Assembly (NCBI GenBank): GCA_014169315.1
Contig: AP022133.1
Coordinates: forward strand, 186,001-250,000
Direction: 5' to 3'
From: Enterobacter cloacae
GTDB lineage: Bacteria > Pseudomonadota > Gammaproteobacteria > Enterobacterales > Enterobacteriaceae
Length of the DNA: 64,000 nt
The position numbers were made by a program, and so were the translations under genes. Of the stretch, positions 25,874-39,713 are shown piece after piece. Each line of letters begins with the position of its first letter. The stretch's first letter is position 1. The notes under the pieces were generated by a model. The model searched no databases, had not been told where the DNA came from, and worked only from the letters and a program-made list of their open reading frames with translations.

Positions 25874-26545
25874 ATGGATCTCGCGTCATTACGCGCTCAA
25901 CAGGTAGAACTGGCTTCATCAGTTTGCCGCGAGGATCGTCTGGATAAGGATCCCCCGCAGTATATTGGCGGTGCCGATGTGGGGTTTGAGCAGGGTGGAG
26001 AAGTGACGCGAGCGGCGATGGTGCTGCTGAAGTATCCCTCGCTTGAGCTGGTGGAGTACCAGGTGGCGCGTATCGCCACCACCATGCCCTACATTCCTGG
26101 CTTTCTCTCCTTTCGCGAATATCCTGCGCTGCTTGCCGCGTGGGAACAACTCTCGCAAAAGCCCGACCTGCTGTTTGTCGATGGGCACGGTATCTCCCAC
26201 CCGCGCCGTTTAGGTGTTGCCAGCCATTTCGGTCTGCTGGCGGGTGTGCCCACGATTGGCGTGGCGAAGAAACGCCTGTGTGGCGCGTTTGAGCCGCTTT
26301 CCGCCGAACCAGGTGCTCTGGCAGCGCTCACGGATAAAGGCGAACAGCTGGCGTGGGTCTGGCGCAGCAAAGCACGCTGTAATCCGCTATTTATTTCCAC
26401 CGGTCACCGGGTGAGTATGGATAGCGCTCTGGCATGGGTACAGCGCTGTACAAAAGGCTACCGGTTACCGGAGCCGACGCGCTGGGCTGATGCTGTTGCC
26501 TCCTCGCGTCCGGCATTTGTTCGTTGGCAGGAAATTCAGTCATGA
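25874..26545 (+). CDS. nfi: Endonuclease V
   Basis: A 223-residue deoxyinosine-specific endonuclease that nicks DNA at the second phosphodiester 3' to deaminated bases, starting alternative excision repair. Motifs present are GADVGFEQG (metal-binding Asp), the [11 protein letters not shown] wedge motif, and [13 protein letters not shown]. The start at 25874 ([10 protein letters not shown]) gives the E. coli length of 223; a GTG two codons upstream is in frame after TAAGGAG. It follows hemE closely, so they are probably co-transcribed. Confidence 0.96.
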   Translation: MDLASLRAQQVELASSVCREDRLDKDPPQYIGGADVGFEQGGEVTRAAMVLLKYPSLELVEYQVARIATTMPYIPGFLSFREYPALLAAWEQLSQKPDLLFVDGHGISHPRRLGVASHFGLLAGVPTIGVAKKRLCGAFEPLSAEPGALAALTDKGEQLAWVWRSKARCNPLFISTGHRVSMDSALAWVQRCTKGYRLPEPTRWADAVASSRPAFVRWQEIQS

Positions 26546-26586
26546 TTCAGGTAAACTGCCGCTAATTTTCGATTCGAGACATCATC

Positions 26587-27177
26587 ATGTTACAAAACCC
26601 GATTCATCTGCGCCTTGAGAAGCTGGAAAGCTGGCAACACGTCACCTTTATGGCTTGCCTGTGCGAGCGCATGTATCCCAACTATGCCACGTTCTGCAAG
26701 CAGACGGGCTTTGGTGATGGCCATATCTATCGTCGTATTCTGGATCTGATCTGGGAAACGCTAACGGTGAAAGATGCGAAGGTGAACTTCGACTCTCAGC
26801 TTGAAAAGCTGGAAGAAGCTATCCCTGCGGCTGATGATTTCGACCTGTATGGTGTTTATCCGGCAATAGATGCCTGCGTGGCGTTAAGCGAGCTGATCCA
26901 CTCCCGTCTGAGTGGTGAAACCCTGGAACATGCCATTGAAGTCAGTAAGGCATCTATTACTAGCGTAGCGATGCTGGAAATGACTCAGGAAGGCCGCGAG
27001 ATGACGGAGGAAGAGCTGCGCGCTAACCCGGCGGTAGAACAGGAATGGGACATCCAGTGGGAAATTTTCCGCCTGCTGGCAGAGTGTGAAGAACGCGATA
27101 TTGAGCTGATAAAAGGGCTGCGCGCGGACTTACGTGAGGCCGGCGAAAGTAATATTGGTATAATTTTTAACCAATGA
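26587..27177 (+). CDS. yjaG: YjaG family protein (DUF416)
   Basis: A 196-residue cytoplasmic protein of the DUF416 family, predicted all-helical, close to E. coli YjaG. No catalytic motif is recognisable and the function is unknown. The start at 26587 (MLQNPIHLRLEKLESWQH) is preceded by GAGACATCATC. It lies between nfi and hupA as in E. coli. Confidence 0.93.
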   Translation: MLQNPIHLRLEKLESWQHVTFMACLCERMYPNYATFCKQTGFGDGHIYRRILDLIWETLTVKDAKVNFDSQLEKLEEAIPAADDFDLYGVYPAIDACVALSELIHSRLSGETLEHAIEVSKASITSVAMLEMTQEGREMTEEELRANPAVEQEWDIQWEIFRLLAECEERDIELIKGLRADLREAGESNIGIIFNQ

Positions 27178-27227
27178 GACAACAAAACGTGATTTAACGC
27201 CTGTTTTGTCGCTCCTCGACTCTTCCC

Positions 27228-27264
27228 TTTCGCCCCCCGTCTGGTCTACATTTGGGGGGCGAAA
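27228..27264. repeat. Strong GC hairpin between yjaG and hupA
   Basis: TTTCGCCCCCC (27228-27238) pairs perfectly with GGGGGGCGAAA (27254-27264) around a 15-base loop. Neither strand has a T-run after the second arm, so it is not a normal intrinsic terminator. It could be a Rho-independent-like stop for yjaG or a structure in the hupA leader. The rest of the 186-base gap holds the hupA promoter region. Confidence 0.65.
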
Positions 27265-27363
27265 AAAAGTGGCTATCGGTGCGTGTATGCAGGAGAGTGC
27301 TTTTTTGGCATTTTCGTCGCACTCGATGCTTAGCAAGCGATAAACACATTGAAAGGATAACTT

Positions 27364-27636
27364 ATGAACAAGACTCAACTGATTGATGTAATTGCGGACA
27401 AGGCTGATCTGTCTAAAGTGCAGGCTAAAGCTGCTCTGGAATCTACCCTGGCTGCTATTACTGAGTCTCTGAAAGAAGGCGATGCTGTACAACTGGTTGG
27501 TTTCGGTACCTTCAAAGTGAACCACCGCGCTGAGCGTACTGGCCGCAACCCGCAGACCGGTAAAGAAATCAAAATCGCCGCTGCTAACGTTCCGGCGTTT
27601 GTTTCTGGTAAAGCACTGAAAGACGCTGTTAAGTAA
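27364..27636 (+). CDS. hupA: DNA-binding protein HU-alpha
   Basis: A 90-residue nucleoid protein identical or nearly identical to E. coli HU-alpha. The DNA-binding beta arm with [12 protein letters not shown] (about residues 54-65) is intact. HU bends and compacts DNA and assists replication, recombination and transcription. It is preceded by the ribosome-binding site AAAGGATAACTT and followed by a hairpin terminator that overlaps the annotated beginning of yjaH. Confidence 0.98.
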   Translation: MNKTQLIDVIADKADLSKVQAKAALESTLAAITESLKEGDAVQLVGFGTFKVNHRAERTGRNPQTGKEIKIAAANVPAFVSGKALKDAVK

Positions 27637-27641
27637 GACGC

Positions 27642-28340
27642 GTGGCAGTGAACAGTTTTAACGAAGGGGCGGGAACGCCCCTTTTGTCTTTCTGGCGTGG
27701 AACGCTCGCGCTGGCAGGCATGCTGTTGCTGTCAGCCTGTAGCCACGACTCCTCCCTCCCACCGTTTACCGCCAGCGGTTACGTTGACAACCACGGGGCG
27801 GTCAGGATCTGGCGCAAAGATTCCGGCGGTGAAGTTCATCTGCTTTCCGCTTTCAGTCCGTGGCATAACGGCAATACGTCGACCGCAGAGTACCGCTGGC
27901 AGGGGGATGACCTGTCACTGATTGAGCTGAATGTCTACGGCAAGACCCCTGAGCACGTAAAAGTGCGTTTTGATGACCACGGTGAACTGAGTTTTATGCA
28001 GCGTGAAGTCAGCGGTCAAAAACAGCAACTCTCCAGCGATCAAATCGCCCTCTACCGTTACCGTGCTGAACAAATCCGTCAGACCAGCGATGCGCTGCGT
28101 CAGGGACGCGTTGTGTTGCAGCAGGGGCGCTGGCATGCCGATGGTACAGTAACCACCTGCGAAGGGCAGACGATGAAGCCTGAGTTCGAATCCTGGGCAA
28201 CCGCGCACATCCAGCGTCGTCAGAGTCATTCATCAATGGAAGTGAGTTTGGCGTGGCTTGAAGCGCCGGAAGGTTCGCAGCTGTTGCTGGTGGCGAATGA
28301 AGACTTCTGCACCTGGCAGCCGAAAGAAAAAAGTTTTTGA
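27642..28340 (+). CDS. yjaH: YjaH family lipoprotein (DUF1481)
   Basis: Up to 232 residues with a hydrophobic N-terminal segment ending in the lipobox LLSAC (Cys at about residue 33), so it is a predicted lipoprotein of the DUF1481 family. Function unknown. The start is uncertain: GTG codons at 27642 and 27648, or the TTG at 27684, would all leave the signal peptide intact. The early ones overlap the hupA terminator hairpin. Immediately after its stop lies a CCCTCTCC/GGAGAGGG repeat, and then the converging purD. In E. coli zraP-zraSR lies between yjaH and purD. Confidence 0.85.
   Translation: MAVNSFNEGAGTPLLSFWRGTLALAGMLLLSACSHDSSLPPFTASGYVDNHGAVRIWRKDSGGEVHLLSAFSPWHNGNTSTAEYRWQGDDLSLIELNVYGKTPEHVKVRFDDHGELSFMQREVSGQKQQLSSDQIALYRYRAEQIRQTSDALRQGRVVLQQGRWHADGTVTTCEGQTMKPEFESWATAHIQRRQSHSSMEVSLAWLEAPEGSQLLLVANEDFCTWQPKEKSF
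27665..27687 (+). terminator. hupA terminator inside the possible 5' end of yjaH
   Basis: GGGGCG-GGAA-CGCCCC followed by TTTTG, about 30 bases after the hupA stop. It overlaps the first codons of yjaH if that gene starts at one of the early GTG codons. Confidence 0.75.
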
Positions 28341-28346
28341 CGTAAT

Positions 28347-28385
28347 ACCCCTCTCCCGCACGGGGAGAGGGGTAGCGTGGGGGGG
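28347..28385. repeat. CCCTCTCC palindromic intergenic repeat, copy 1
   Basis: CCCCTCTCCCGCACGGGGAGAGGGG with a following GTGGGGGG stretch, in the gap between the converging yjaH and purD. The same palindrome core recurs at about 41023, 42784 and 63338. It probably also ends transcription in both directions. Confidence 0.8.
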
Positions 28386-28400
28386 AAGCTGACCGCTCCC

Positions 28401-29693
28401 TTACTCGCCTTGCTCACGCGCAATCGCGCGATAGCCAATGTCCTGGCGGCTAAAGCTGCCGTTCCAGTGAATATCTGCCATCAGCGCATAGGCACGCTTC
28501 TGTGCTTCTGCAACGGTATGACCCAGCGCGGTAGCACACAGTACGCGGCCACCGTTAGTCAGTACGCGATCGTCGTCAGACAGCGTAGTGCCCGCATGGA
28601 ACACCTTCGCACCTTCAGCTTCTTCCAGTGGTAAACCGTGGATCTCATCGCCGGTGTTGTAGTTACCCGGATAACCACCCGCAGCAATCACCACGCCCAG
28701 AGAAGCACGTTCGTCCCACTCGGAGGTTCTCTCGTCCAGCTTGCCTTCGCAGGCTGCCAGGCAGAGATCCACCAGATCGGATTTCATGCGCAGCATAATG
28801 GGTTGTGTTTCCGGATCGCCAAAGCGGCAGTTGAATTCGATCACCTTCGGGTTGCCCTGCTTGTCGATCATCAGACCTGCATAAAGGAAACCGGTGTAGG
28901 TATTACCTTCCGCCGCCATGCCTTTTACAGTAGGCCAGATGATGCGATCCATCGTGCGCTGATGCACTTCATCAGTGACCACCGGAGCAGGAGAGTATGC
29001 GCCCATACCACCGGTATTCGGGCCGGTGTCTGCATTGCCAACGCGCTTATGATCCTGGCTGGTGGCCATCGGCAGAACGTGTTCGCCATCGACCATCACG
29101 ATAAAGCTCGCCTCTTCGCCGTCGAGGAACTCTTCAATCACGATGCGGTGGCCTGCATCACCAAAGGCGTTGCCTGCCAGCATATCCTGAACCGCAGCTT
29201 CCGCTTCTTCGAGGGTCATCGCGACGATAACGCCTTTACCGGCAGCCAGGCCGTCGGCCTTGATGACAATCGGGGCACCTTTTTCACGTAAGTAAGCGAG
29301 GGCAGGCTCCACTTCGGTGAAGTTCTGATATTCCGCTGTCGGGATGTTGTGGCGCGCGAGGAAATCCTTGGTAAAGGCTTTAGAGCCTTCCAGCTGCGCG
29401 GCACCTTCCGTCGGGCCGAAGATTTTCAGGCCTGCAGCGCGGAACGCATCCACAACCCCAATTACCAGCGGAGCTTCCGGGCCGACGATGGTCAGATCGA
29501 CTTTTTCGTTCTGGGCAAAGCTCAGCAGCGCCGGGATATCGGTCACGCTGATGGCAACGTTCTGCAGAGCGGGTTCCAGCGCAGTGCCGGCGTTACCTGG
29601 TGCCACAAATACAGTTTTCACCAGCGGTGACTGTGCCGCCTTCCACGCCAGGGCGTGCTCGCGCCCGCCGTTACCAATCACTAATACTTTCAT
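28401..29693 (-). CDS. purD: Phosphoribosylamine-glycine ligase PurD
   Basis: A 430-residue ATP-grasp enzyme catalysing the second step of purine synthesis, joining glycine to phosphoribosylamine. The N-terminal IGNGGREHALAWK and the ATP-grasp segments APIVIKADGLAAGKGV, GDPETQ and VIEFNCRFGDPE are present. It is the second gene of purHD, 15 bases after purH, and is controlled through the PurR site upstream of purH. Sequence and length match E. coli apart from a slightly different C-terminus. Confidence 0.98.
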   Translation of the reverse strand: MKVLVIGNGGREHALAWKAAQSPLVKTVFVAPGNAGTALEPALQNVAISVTDIPALLSFAQNEKVDLTIVGPEAPLVIGVVDAFRAAGLKIFGPTEGAAQLEGSKAFTKDFLARHNIPTAEYQNFTEVEPALAYLREKGAPIVIKADGLAAGKGVIVAMTLEEAEAAVQDMLAGNAFGDAGHRIVIEEFLDGEEASFIVMVDGEHVLPMATSQDHKRVGNADTGPNTGGMGAYSPAPVVTDEVHQRTMDRIIWPTVKGMAAEGNTYTGFLYAGLMIDKQGNPKVIEFNCRFGDPETQPIMLRMKSDLVDLCLAACEGKLDERTSEWDERASLGVVIAAGGYPGNYNTGDEIHGLPLEEAEGAKVFHAGTTLSDDDRVLTNGGRVLCATALGHTVAEAQKRAYALMADIHWNGSFSRQDIGYRAIAREQGE

Positions 29694-29708
29694 TTTCTGC
29701 TCCGTGGA

Positions 29709-31298
29709 TTAATGGCGGAAGTGGCGCATGTCGGTGAAGATCATCGCAATGCCGTGTTCGTCGGCGGCGGCAATCACTTCGTCATCGCGGATAGAACCGC
29801 CAGGCTGGATCACACAGGTGATGCCTACAGCCGCAGCTGCGTCGATACCATCACGGAACGGGAAGAAGGCGTCAGAGGCCATTGCGGAACCTTTCACTTC
29901 CAGGCCTTCGTCACCGGCTTTAATACCCGCGATTTTTGCAGAGTAGACGCGGCTCATCTGGCCTGCGCCTATCCCGATGGTCATATTCTCTTTCGCGTAG
30001 ACAATGGCGTTGGATTTGACGAACTTCGCCACTTTCCAGCAGAACAGCGCATCACGCAGCTCTTGTTCGGTCGGCTGACGTTTGGTCACCACGCGCAGGT
30101 CGGCTCCAGACACCATACCCAGATCGCGATCCTGAACCAGCAGACCGCCGTTTACGCGTTTGAAATCCAGACCTGAAACACGCTCCGCCCACTGACCACA
30201 AACCAGCACGCGCACGTTCTGTTTAGCGGCTGTGATTTTCAGGGCTTCTTCTGATGCGGATGGCGCGATGATCACTTCAACAAACTGGCGAGAAATAATG
30301 GCCTGCGCGGTTTCGGCATCCAGCTCGCGGTTGAAGGCGATAATGCCGCCGAACGCAGAGGTTGGGTCGGTTTTGTACGCGCGATCGTAGGCATCCAGAA
30401 TGGAGGTGCTTACCGCTACGCCGCAAGGGTTCGCGTGCTTCACGATAACGCAGGCTGGCTCGCTGAACTCTTTCACGCACTCGAGTGCGGCGTCGGTATC
30501 AGCAATGTTGTTATAGGAGAGCGCCTTGCCCTGAACTTGCTGAGCAGTGGCAACAGAGGCTTCTTTTACCTCTTCTTCTATATAGAAGGCAGCCTGCTGA
30601 TGGCTGTTCTCGCCGTAACGCATATCCTGCTTCTTAATGAAGTTCAGGTTCAGGGTACGTGGGAAGCGGCCAGAGGGTTCGTTGCTTTCGCCATGGTAAG
30701 CCGGGACCAGGCTACCGAAGTAGTTAGCGATCATGCTGTCGTAAGCGGCGGTGTGCTCAAATGCTTTAATGGCGAGGTCGAAACGGGTATCCAGAGTCAG
30801 GGACCCTTCGTTAGCATCCATCTCGTTAATAATGGTGTTGTAGTCGCTGCTCTTCACCACAATAGCCACATCTTTATGGTTCTTGGCTGCGGAGCGAACC
30901 ATCGTTGGGCCGCCGATATCAATATTCTCAACGGCATCTTCCAGAGAGCAGCCTTTGCGGGCAACGGTCTGAGCGAACGGGTACAGGTTAACGACGACCA
31001 TGTCGATTGGCGCGATATTGTGTTTTTCCATAATACCGTCGTCCTGACCGCGACGGCCAAGAATACCGCCATGCACTTTCGGGTGCAGAGTCTTGACGCG
31101 TCCATCCATCATTTCCGGGAAACCGGTGTAATCGGACACTTCGGTTACCGGCAGACCTTTATCTGCTAACAGGCGAGCGGTACCACCTGTAGAAAGCAGC
31201 TCCACACCACGTGCAGAAAGTGCCTGAGCGAATTCGACGATACCGGCTTTATCAGAAACACTGAGCAGAGCACGGCGGACTGGACGACGTTGTTGCAT
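29709..31298 (-). CDS. purH: Bifunctional AICAR transformylase / IMP cyclohydrolase PurH
   Basis: A 529-residue enzyme with an N-terminal IMP cyclohydrolase domain (about 1-190, beginning [16 protein letters not shown]-like fold) and a C-terminal transformylase domain with KHANPCG and PFRDGID. It performs the last two steps of IMP synthesis. The start at 31298 ([11 protein letters not shown]) gives the E. coli length; a frame extension of seven residues upstream is not conserved. A PurR box lies about 110 bases upstream. Confidence 0.98.
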   Translation of the reverse strand: MQQRRPVRRALLSVSDKAGIVEFAQALSARGVELLSTGGTARLLADKGLPVTEVSDYTGFPEMMDGRVKTLHPKVHGGILGRRGQDDGIMEKHNIAPIDMVVVNLYPFAQTVARKGCSLEDAVENIDIGGPTMVRSAAKNHKDVAIVVKSSDYNTIINEMDANEGSLTLDTRFDLAIKAFEHTAAYDSMIANYFGSLVPAYHGESNEPSGRFPRTLNLNFIKKQDMRYGENSHQQAAFYIEEEVKEASVATAQQVQGKALSYNNIADTDAALECVKEFSEPACVIVKHANPCGVAVSTSILDAYDRAYKTDPTSAFGGIIAFNRELDAETAQAIISRQFVEVIIAPSASEEALKITAAKQNVRVLVCGQWAERVSGLDFKRVNGGLLVQDRDLGMVSGADLRVVTKRQPTEQELRDALFCWKVAKFVKSNAIVYAKENMTIGIGAGQMSRVYSAKIAGIKAGDEGLEVKGSAMASDAFFPFRDGIDAAAAVGITCVIQPGGSIRDDEVIAAADEHGIAMIFTDMRHFRH

Positions 31299-31406
31299 GG
31301 TAAATCCCCTGGATTTCACGATTACAGAGAGCGTTAGATGAATTTTCCATCGGAAAACTCATCTAACACACCTGACAGGGCATCCTTGTTCAGCGCGGGC
31401 ATTTTA

Positions 31407-31422
31407 ACGAAAACGTTTGCGC
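31407..31422 (-). promoter_or_regulatory. PurR operator of purHD
   Basis: On the minus strand GCGCAAACGTTTTCGT matches the PurR consensus ACGCAAACGTTTGCGT at 14 of 16 positions. It lies 109 bases before the purH start, where E. coli has its purHD operator. With the purine co-repressor bound, PurR would repress purHD. Confidence 0.88.
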
Positions 31423-31539
31423 AACGCTCGCACATTTTCACTTTTTCGTATCATTGTGGATAAGTCTGTGTGTAAAAGGGTATAAGGCGGGGTTTTGCTG
31501 GGGAATGCAGCAGTCAGTCATTTTTCTGTTATTTAGCAG

Positions 31540-31567
31540 TTGCAGCGGCACGAGAACTCCCTATAAT
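31540..31567 (+). promoter_or_regulatory. rRNA operon promoter P1
   Basis: TTGCAG (31540-31545) and TATAAT (31562-31567) with the 16-base spacer typical of rrn P1, followed by the GC-rich discriminator GCGCC. An AT-rich UP-element-like stretch (TTTTTCTGTTATTTAGCAG) precedes the -35. Control by ppGpp/DksA and Fis is expected from the family. Confidence 0.88.
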
Positions 31568-31647
31568 GCGCCTCCATCGACACGGCGGATGTGAATCACT
31601 TCACAAACAACCCGGTCGGTTGAAGAGAAAAATTCTGAAATAACGGG

Positions 31648-31675
31648 TTGACTCTGAAAGAGGAAAGCGTAATAT
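31648..31675 (+). promoter_or_regulatory. rRNA operon promoter P2
   Basis: TTGACT (31648-31653) and TAATAT (31670-31675) with a 16-base spacer, about 108 bases after P1, as in E. coli rrn operons. Confidence 0.87.
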
Positions 31676-31715
31676 ACGCCACCTCGCAACGGTGAGCTGA
31701 AAGCCGCGTTGCAAC

Positions 31716-31727
31716 TGCTCTTTAACA
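31716..31727 (+). promoter_or_regulatory. rRNA leader boxA antitermination site
   Basis: TGCTCTTTAACA, the conserved boxA bound by NusB-S10, lies in the leader between P2 and the 16S gene. The leader spans 31676-31862 and holds no gene. Confidence 0.88.
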
Positions 31728-31862
31728 ATTTATCAGACAATCTGTGTGGGCACTCAAAGTGACATGGATTCTTAACGTCCTCGGACGATAAATGAATACC
31801 AAGTCTCAACGAGTGAACACGTAATTCATTACGAAGTTTAATTCATTGAGCATCAAACTTTT

Positions 31863-33402
<1,540 letters not shown>

Positions 33403-33611
33403 CCTTAAAGAACCTGCCTTTGCAGTGCTCACACAGATTGTTTGATAAATAAATAATTTCAAAATGTACTGTTAAGTGCATTGTGAAATTTTGCTCTTTA
33501 AAAATCTGGATCAAGCTGAAAATTGAAACGACACATCTTAAATGGTGTGTTCGAGTCTCTCAAATTTTCGCAATTTGATGATGAATCGAAAGAAACATCT
33601 TCGGGTTGTGA
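33403..33611 (+). other. 16S-23S internal transcribed spacer without a tRNA gene
   Basis: The spacer is about 209 bases. It keeps the usual start (CCTTAAAGAACCTGCC, GTGCTCACACAGATTG) and the usual end, with the spacer boxA GCTCTTTAAAAATCTGG and CTGAAAATTGAAAC. No tRNA-Glu or tRNA-Ile/tRNA-Ala cloverleaf lies between; the middle is AT-rich (TTGATAAATAAATAATTTC). Enterobacterial rrn spacers normally carry one or two tRNAs, so this looks like a deletion or recombination product. Confidence 0.88.
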
Positions 33612-36517
<2,906 letters not shown>

Positions 36518-36583
36518 ACAACGCCGAAGCTGTTTCGGCGAAGAGACAGAATATTTTCAGCTTTGATACAGATTAACAGAATT

Positions 36584-36703
36584 TGCCTGGCGGCTTTAGC
36601 GCGGTGGTCCCACCTGACCCCATGCCGAACTCAGAAGTGAAACGCCGTAGCGCCGATGGTAGTGTGGGGTCTCCCCATGTGAGAGTAGGGAACTGCCAGG
36701 CAT
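36584..36703 (+). rRNA. rrf: 5S ribosomal RNA
   Basis: 120 bases from TGCCTGGCGGC to ACTGCCAGGCAT. The terminal stem TGCCTGGC/GCCAGGCA and the conserved CCCATGCCGAACTCAG are present. It is the last gene of the operon; no distal tRNA follows. Confidence 0.97.
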
Positions 36704-36714
36704 CAATTAAGAAG

Positions 36715-36746
36715 AACCCCGTACCGGAAGGTGCGGGGTTTTTTGC
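36715..36746 (+). terminator. rRNA operon terminator
   Basis: ACCCCG-TACCGGAAGGTG-CGGGGT followed by TTTTT, about 12 bases after the 5S gene. Confidence 0.9.
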
Positions 36747-36829
36747 TTTGGATTTTCGCGATCCCCTCCTTGAAACTTTCTCACCTTTCGCTTGCAGACT
36801 CGACATTCAGCTCATTTCTGGGTATCGTT

Positions 36830-36861
36830 AGCTGTCTGGATGTCTAAACGTTTATACGTAT
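36830..36861 (+). promoter_or_regulatory. MetJ operator of metA, four tandem met boxes
   Basis: Four adjacent 8-base met boxes resemble the consensus AGACGTCT: AGCTGTCT, GGATGTCT, AAACGTTT and ATACGTAT. They end 19 bases before the metA start. Tandem boxes allow cooperative MetJ-SAM repression; the arrangement matches E. coli metA. Confidence 0.9.
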
Positions 36862-36880
36862 GCTGTGAGGATATAAGGTT

Positions 36881-37810
36881 ATGCCGATTCGGGTGCAGGA
36901 CGAGCTACCAGCCGTCAATTTCTTACGTGAAGAAAACGTCTTCGTAATGACGGCTTCACGCGCTACAGGTCAGGAAATTCGCCCGCTGAAGGTGCTTATT
37001 CTCAATCTGATGCCGAAAAAGATCGAAACAGAGAACCAGTTCCTGCGTCTGCTGTCGAATTCTCCGCTGCAGGTTGATATTCAGCTGTTGCGGATCGATG
37101 CCCGCGAGTCGCGTAATACCCCATCCGAGCACCTGAATAACTTCTACTGCAACTTCGACGACATTCGTGATGAAAACTTCGATGGGCTGATCGTCACCGG
37201 TGCACCGCTGGGTCTGGTTGAATTTAATGATGTTGCCTACTGGCCGCAGATCAAACAGGTGCTGGAGTGGGCAAAAGATCACGTGACCTCCACGCTGTTT
37301 GTCTGTTGGGCGGTACAAGCCGCACTGAATATTCTCTATGGTATCCCGAAGCAAACCCGTACTGAAAAGCTCTCTGGCGTATACGAACACCACATTCTTC
37401 ATCCTCATGCGTTACTGACGCGCGGTTTCGACGACGTCTTCCTGGCCCCGCACTCCCGCTATGCGGATTTTCCGGCACAGTTGATCCGTGATTACACCGA
37501 TCTTGAGATCCTGGCGGAAACGGAAGAGGGAGATGCCTATCTGTTTGCCAGCAAAGATAAGCGCATTGCCTTTGTAACCGGACACCCTGAATACGATGCC
37601 GATACTCTCGCTGCGGAATTTTTCCGCGATGTTGAAGCCGGTCTGAACCCGGATGTTCCGTATAACTATTTCCCAAAAAACGATCCGCAGAACAAGCCTG
37701 GAGCATCCTGGCGCAGCCACGGCAATTTGCTGTTTACTAACTGGCTCAACTATTACGTCTACCAAATAACGCCATACGATCTGCGTCACATGAATCCGAC
37801 ACTGGAGTAA
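36881..37810 (+). CDS. metA: Homoserine O-succinyltransferase MetA
   Basis: A 309-residue enzyme that succinylates homoserine, the first committed step of methionine synthesis. The catalytic Cys lies in [12 protein letters not shown] (Cys142 in E. coli numbering), and HPEYD supplies the catalytic-site His region. It starts at 36881 after GTGAGGATATAAGGTT. It is expected to be repressed by MetJ-SAM through the four met boxes upstream, and heat-labile as in relatives. It follows the rRNA operon, as in E. coli. Confidence 0.98.
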   Translation: MPIRVQDELPAVNFLREENVFVMTASRATGQEIRPLKVLILNLMPKKIETENQFLRLLSNSPLQVDIQLLRIDARESRNTPSEHLNNFYCNFDDIRDENFDGLIVTGAPLGLVEFNDVAYWPQIKQVLEWAKDHVTSTLFVCWAVQAALNILYGIPKQTRTEKLSGVYEHHILHPHALLTRGFDDVFLAPHSRYADFPAQLIRDYTDLEILAETEEGDAYLFASKDKRIAFVTGHPEYDADTLAAEFFRDVEAGLNPDVPYNYFPKNDPQNKPGASWRSHGNLLFTNWLNYYVYQITPYDLRHMNPTLE

Positions 37811-37854
37811 TCTTCTGCACTAAACGATCCTAAAGCGTTTCAGCTATTCAAATC

Positions 37855-37878
37855 AGGCACCTTCGGGTGCCTTTTTTA
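37855..37878 (+). terminator. metA terminator
   Basis: AGGCACC-TTC-GGGTGCCT followed by TTTTT, 45 bases after the metA stop. Confidence 0.92.
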
Positions 37879-37957
37879 TTTCCGAAATAACACTCAGCAA
37901 TGAATAAAACTTTAAATTCATATTAATCAATCGATTACGTCAATTTAATTATTAAAA

Positions 37958-37980
37958 TGGAAATTGTTTTTGATTTTAGA
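37958..37980 (+). promoter_or_regulatory. IclR operator and -35 region of aceBAK
   Basis: TGGAAATTGTTTTTGATTTT matches the E. coli IclR box that overlaps the -35 hexamer (TTGATT, 37970-37975) of the aceBAK promoter. The IclR gene is encoded just downstream of the operon, at 42903-43730. Confidence 0.82.
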
Positions 37981-38080
37981 AAAATTATGAGTAGTCTTAA
38001 TTTTGCTGAGCGAAAACTACACAACGATCTTTCGTTCGCATTGGGAGCGTGATTTTGGATCTTTGATGAGGAGCAGAGTA

Positions 38081-39682
38081 ATGACTCAACAGGCAACGAC
38101 GGTCGATGAACTGGCCTTTACCCAGCCGTATGGCGAGCAGGAGCAGCAAGTTTTGACGGCAGAGGCTGTCGAGTTCCTGACCGGGCTGGTAACCCGCTTT
38201 ACGCCACAGCGCAATAAGCTGCTGGCAGCGCGTATTCACCAGCAGCAGGAAATTGACAATGGAAAGTTGCCTGGGTTTATTTCGGAAACCGCTTCCATTC
38301 GACGCGGTGAGTGGACAATCCGTGGTATTCCCGACGATTTACAGGATCGCCGTGTTGAGATCACCGGCCCTGTAGAGCGCAAAATGGTGATCAACGCCAT
38401 GAATGCCAACGTCAAAGTCTTTATGGCGGATTTTGAAGATTCTCTGGCACCGGACTGGCGCAAAGTGATCGACGGGCAGATCAACCTGCGTGATGCCGTT
38501 AACGGTACTATCAGCTACACCAATGAAGCCGGGAAAATATACCAGCTCAAACCAAATCCGGCTGTGCTGATCTGTCGCGTGCGTGGTCTGCATCTGCCTG
38601 AAAAACATGTCACCTGGCGCGGCGAAGCTATCCCAGGCAGCCTGTTTGATTTTGCATTGTACTTCTTCCACAACCATAAAAACTTGCTGGCAAAAGGCAG
38701 CGGCCCGTATTTCTACCTGCCAAAAACCCAGTCCTGGCAGGAAGCGGCCTGGTGGAGCGAGGTATTCAGCTACGCCGAAGATTACTTCAATCTGTCACGC
38801 GGCACTATCAAAGCCACGTTGCTGATTGAAACATTGCCCGCAGTCTTCCAGATGAATGAAATCCTGCATGCCCTGCGTGACCACATTGTCGGTCTGAACT
38901 GCGGACGCTGGGACTACATCTTTAGCTACATCAAGACCCTGAAAAATCATGCTGACCGGGTACTTCCGGATCGCCAGGTTGTCACTATGGATAAACCGTT
39001 CCTTAGCGCCTATTCGCGTTTGCTGATTAAAACCTGCCACAAGCGTGGAGCCTTTGCGATGGGCGGTATGGCAGCATTTATTCCAAGCAAAGACGTTGAG
39101 CGTAACAACCAGGTACTTAATAAGGTGAAAGCCGATAAAGAGCTGGAAGCACGTAACGGCCATGATGGGACGTGGATTGCGCATCCAGGTCTGGCCGATA
39201 CGGCGATGGAGGTCTTCAACCGCGTACTCGGCGACAACAAAAACCAGCTGTTTGTCACTCGCGAAGAAGATGCCCCAACCGCGGAAGAGCAACTGCTGGC
39301 ACCGTGTTCAGGTGAACGTACTGAAGAGGGCATGCGCGCCAATATCCGCGTCGCCGTGCAGTACATCGAAGCATGGATCTCCGGCAACGGCTGCGTACCG
39401 ATTTACGGCCTGATGGAAGACGCGGCTACGGCGGAGATCTCCCGAACCTCCATCTGGCAGTGGATCCACCATCAGAAAACGCTCAGCAATGGCAAGCCAG
39501 TAACCAAAGCCTTGTTCCGCCAGATGCTGGCCGAAGAGATGCGGGTGATCCAGGACGAGCTGGGCGAACACCGCTTCAGCAGCGGACGTTTTGATGATGC
39601 CGCACGCCTGATGGAGCAAATCACCACATCTGATGACTTAATCGACTTCCTCACCCTGCCAGGCTACCGCCTGCTGGCGTAA
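38081..39682 (+). CDS. aceB: Malate synthase A
   Basis: A 533-residue enzyme that condenses glyoxylate with acetyl-CoA to malate in the glyoxylate bypass. Family motifs are [29 protein letters not shown] and [11 protein letters not shown]. The start at 38081 ([11 protein letters not shown]), after GATGAGGAGCAGAGTA, gives the E. coli length; the upstream in-frame extension overlaps the promoter leader. It is the first gene of aceBAK, repressed by IclR, and 31 bases before aceA. Confidence 0.97.
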   Translation: MTQQATTVDELAFTQPYGEQEQQVLTAEAVEFLTGLVTRFTPQRNKLLAARIHQQQEIDNGKLPGFISETASIRRGEWTIRGIPDDLQDRRVEITGPVERKMVINAMNANVKVFMADFEDSLAPDWRKVIDGQINLRDAVNGTISYTNEAGKIYQLKPNPAVLICRVRGLHLPEKHVTWRGEAIPGSLFDFALYFFHNHKNLLAKGSGPYFYLPKTQSWQEAAWWSEVFSYAEDYFNLSRGTIKATLLIETLPAVFQMNEILHALRDHIVGLNCGRWDYIFSYIKTLKNHADRVLPDRQVVTMDKPFLSAYSRLLIKTCHKRGAFAMGGMAAFIPSKDVERNNQVLNKVKADKELEARNGHDGTWIAHPGLADTAMEVFNRVLGDNKNQLFVTREEDAPTAEEQLLAPCSGERTEEGMRANIRVAVQYIEAWISGNGCVPIYGLMEDAATAEISRTSIWQWIHHQKTLSNGKPVTKALFRQMLAEEMRVIQDELGEHRFSSGRFDDAARLMEQITTSDDLIDFLTLPGYRLLA

Positions 39683-39713
39683 TCCACCACATAACAATAT
39701 GGAGCATCTGCAC

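Noticed and set aside
33403..33611. Degenerate tRNA-Glu in the rRNA spacer
   Set aside because: No acceptor stem, anticodon stem or T-arm of tRNA-Glu, tRNA-Ile or tRNA-Ala could be traced.
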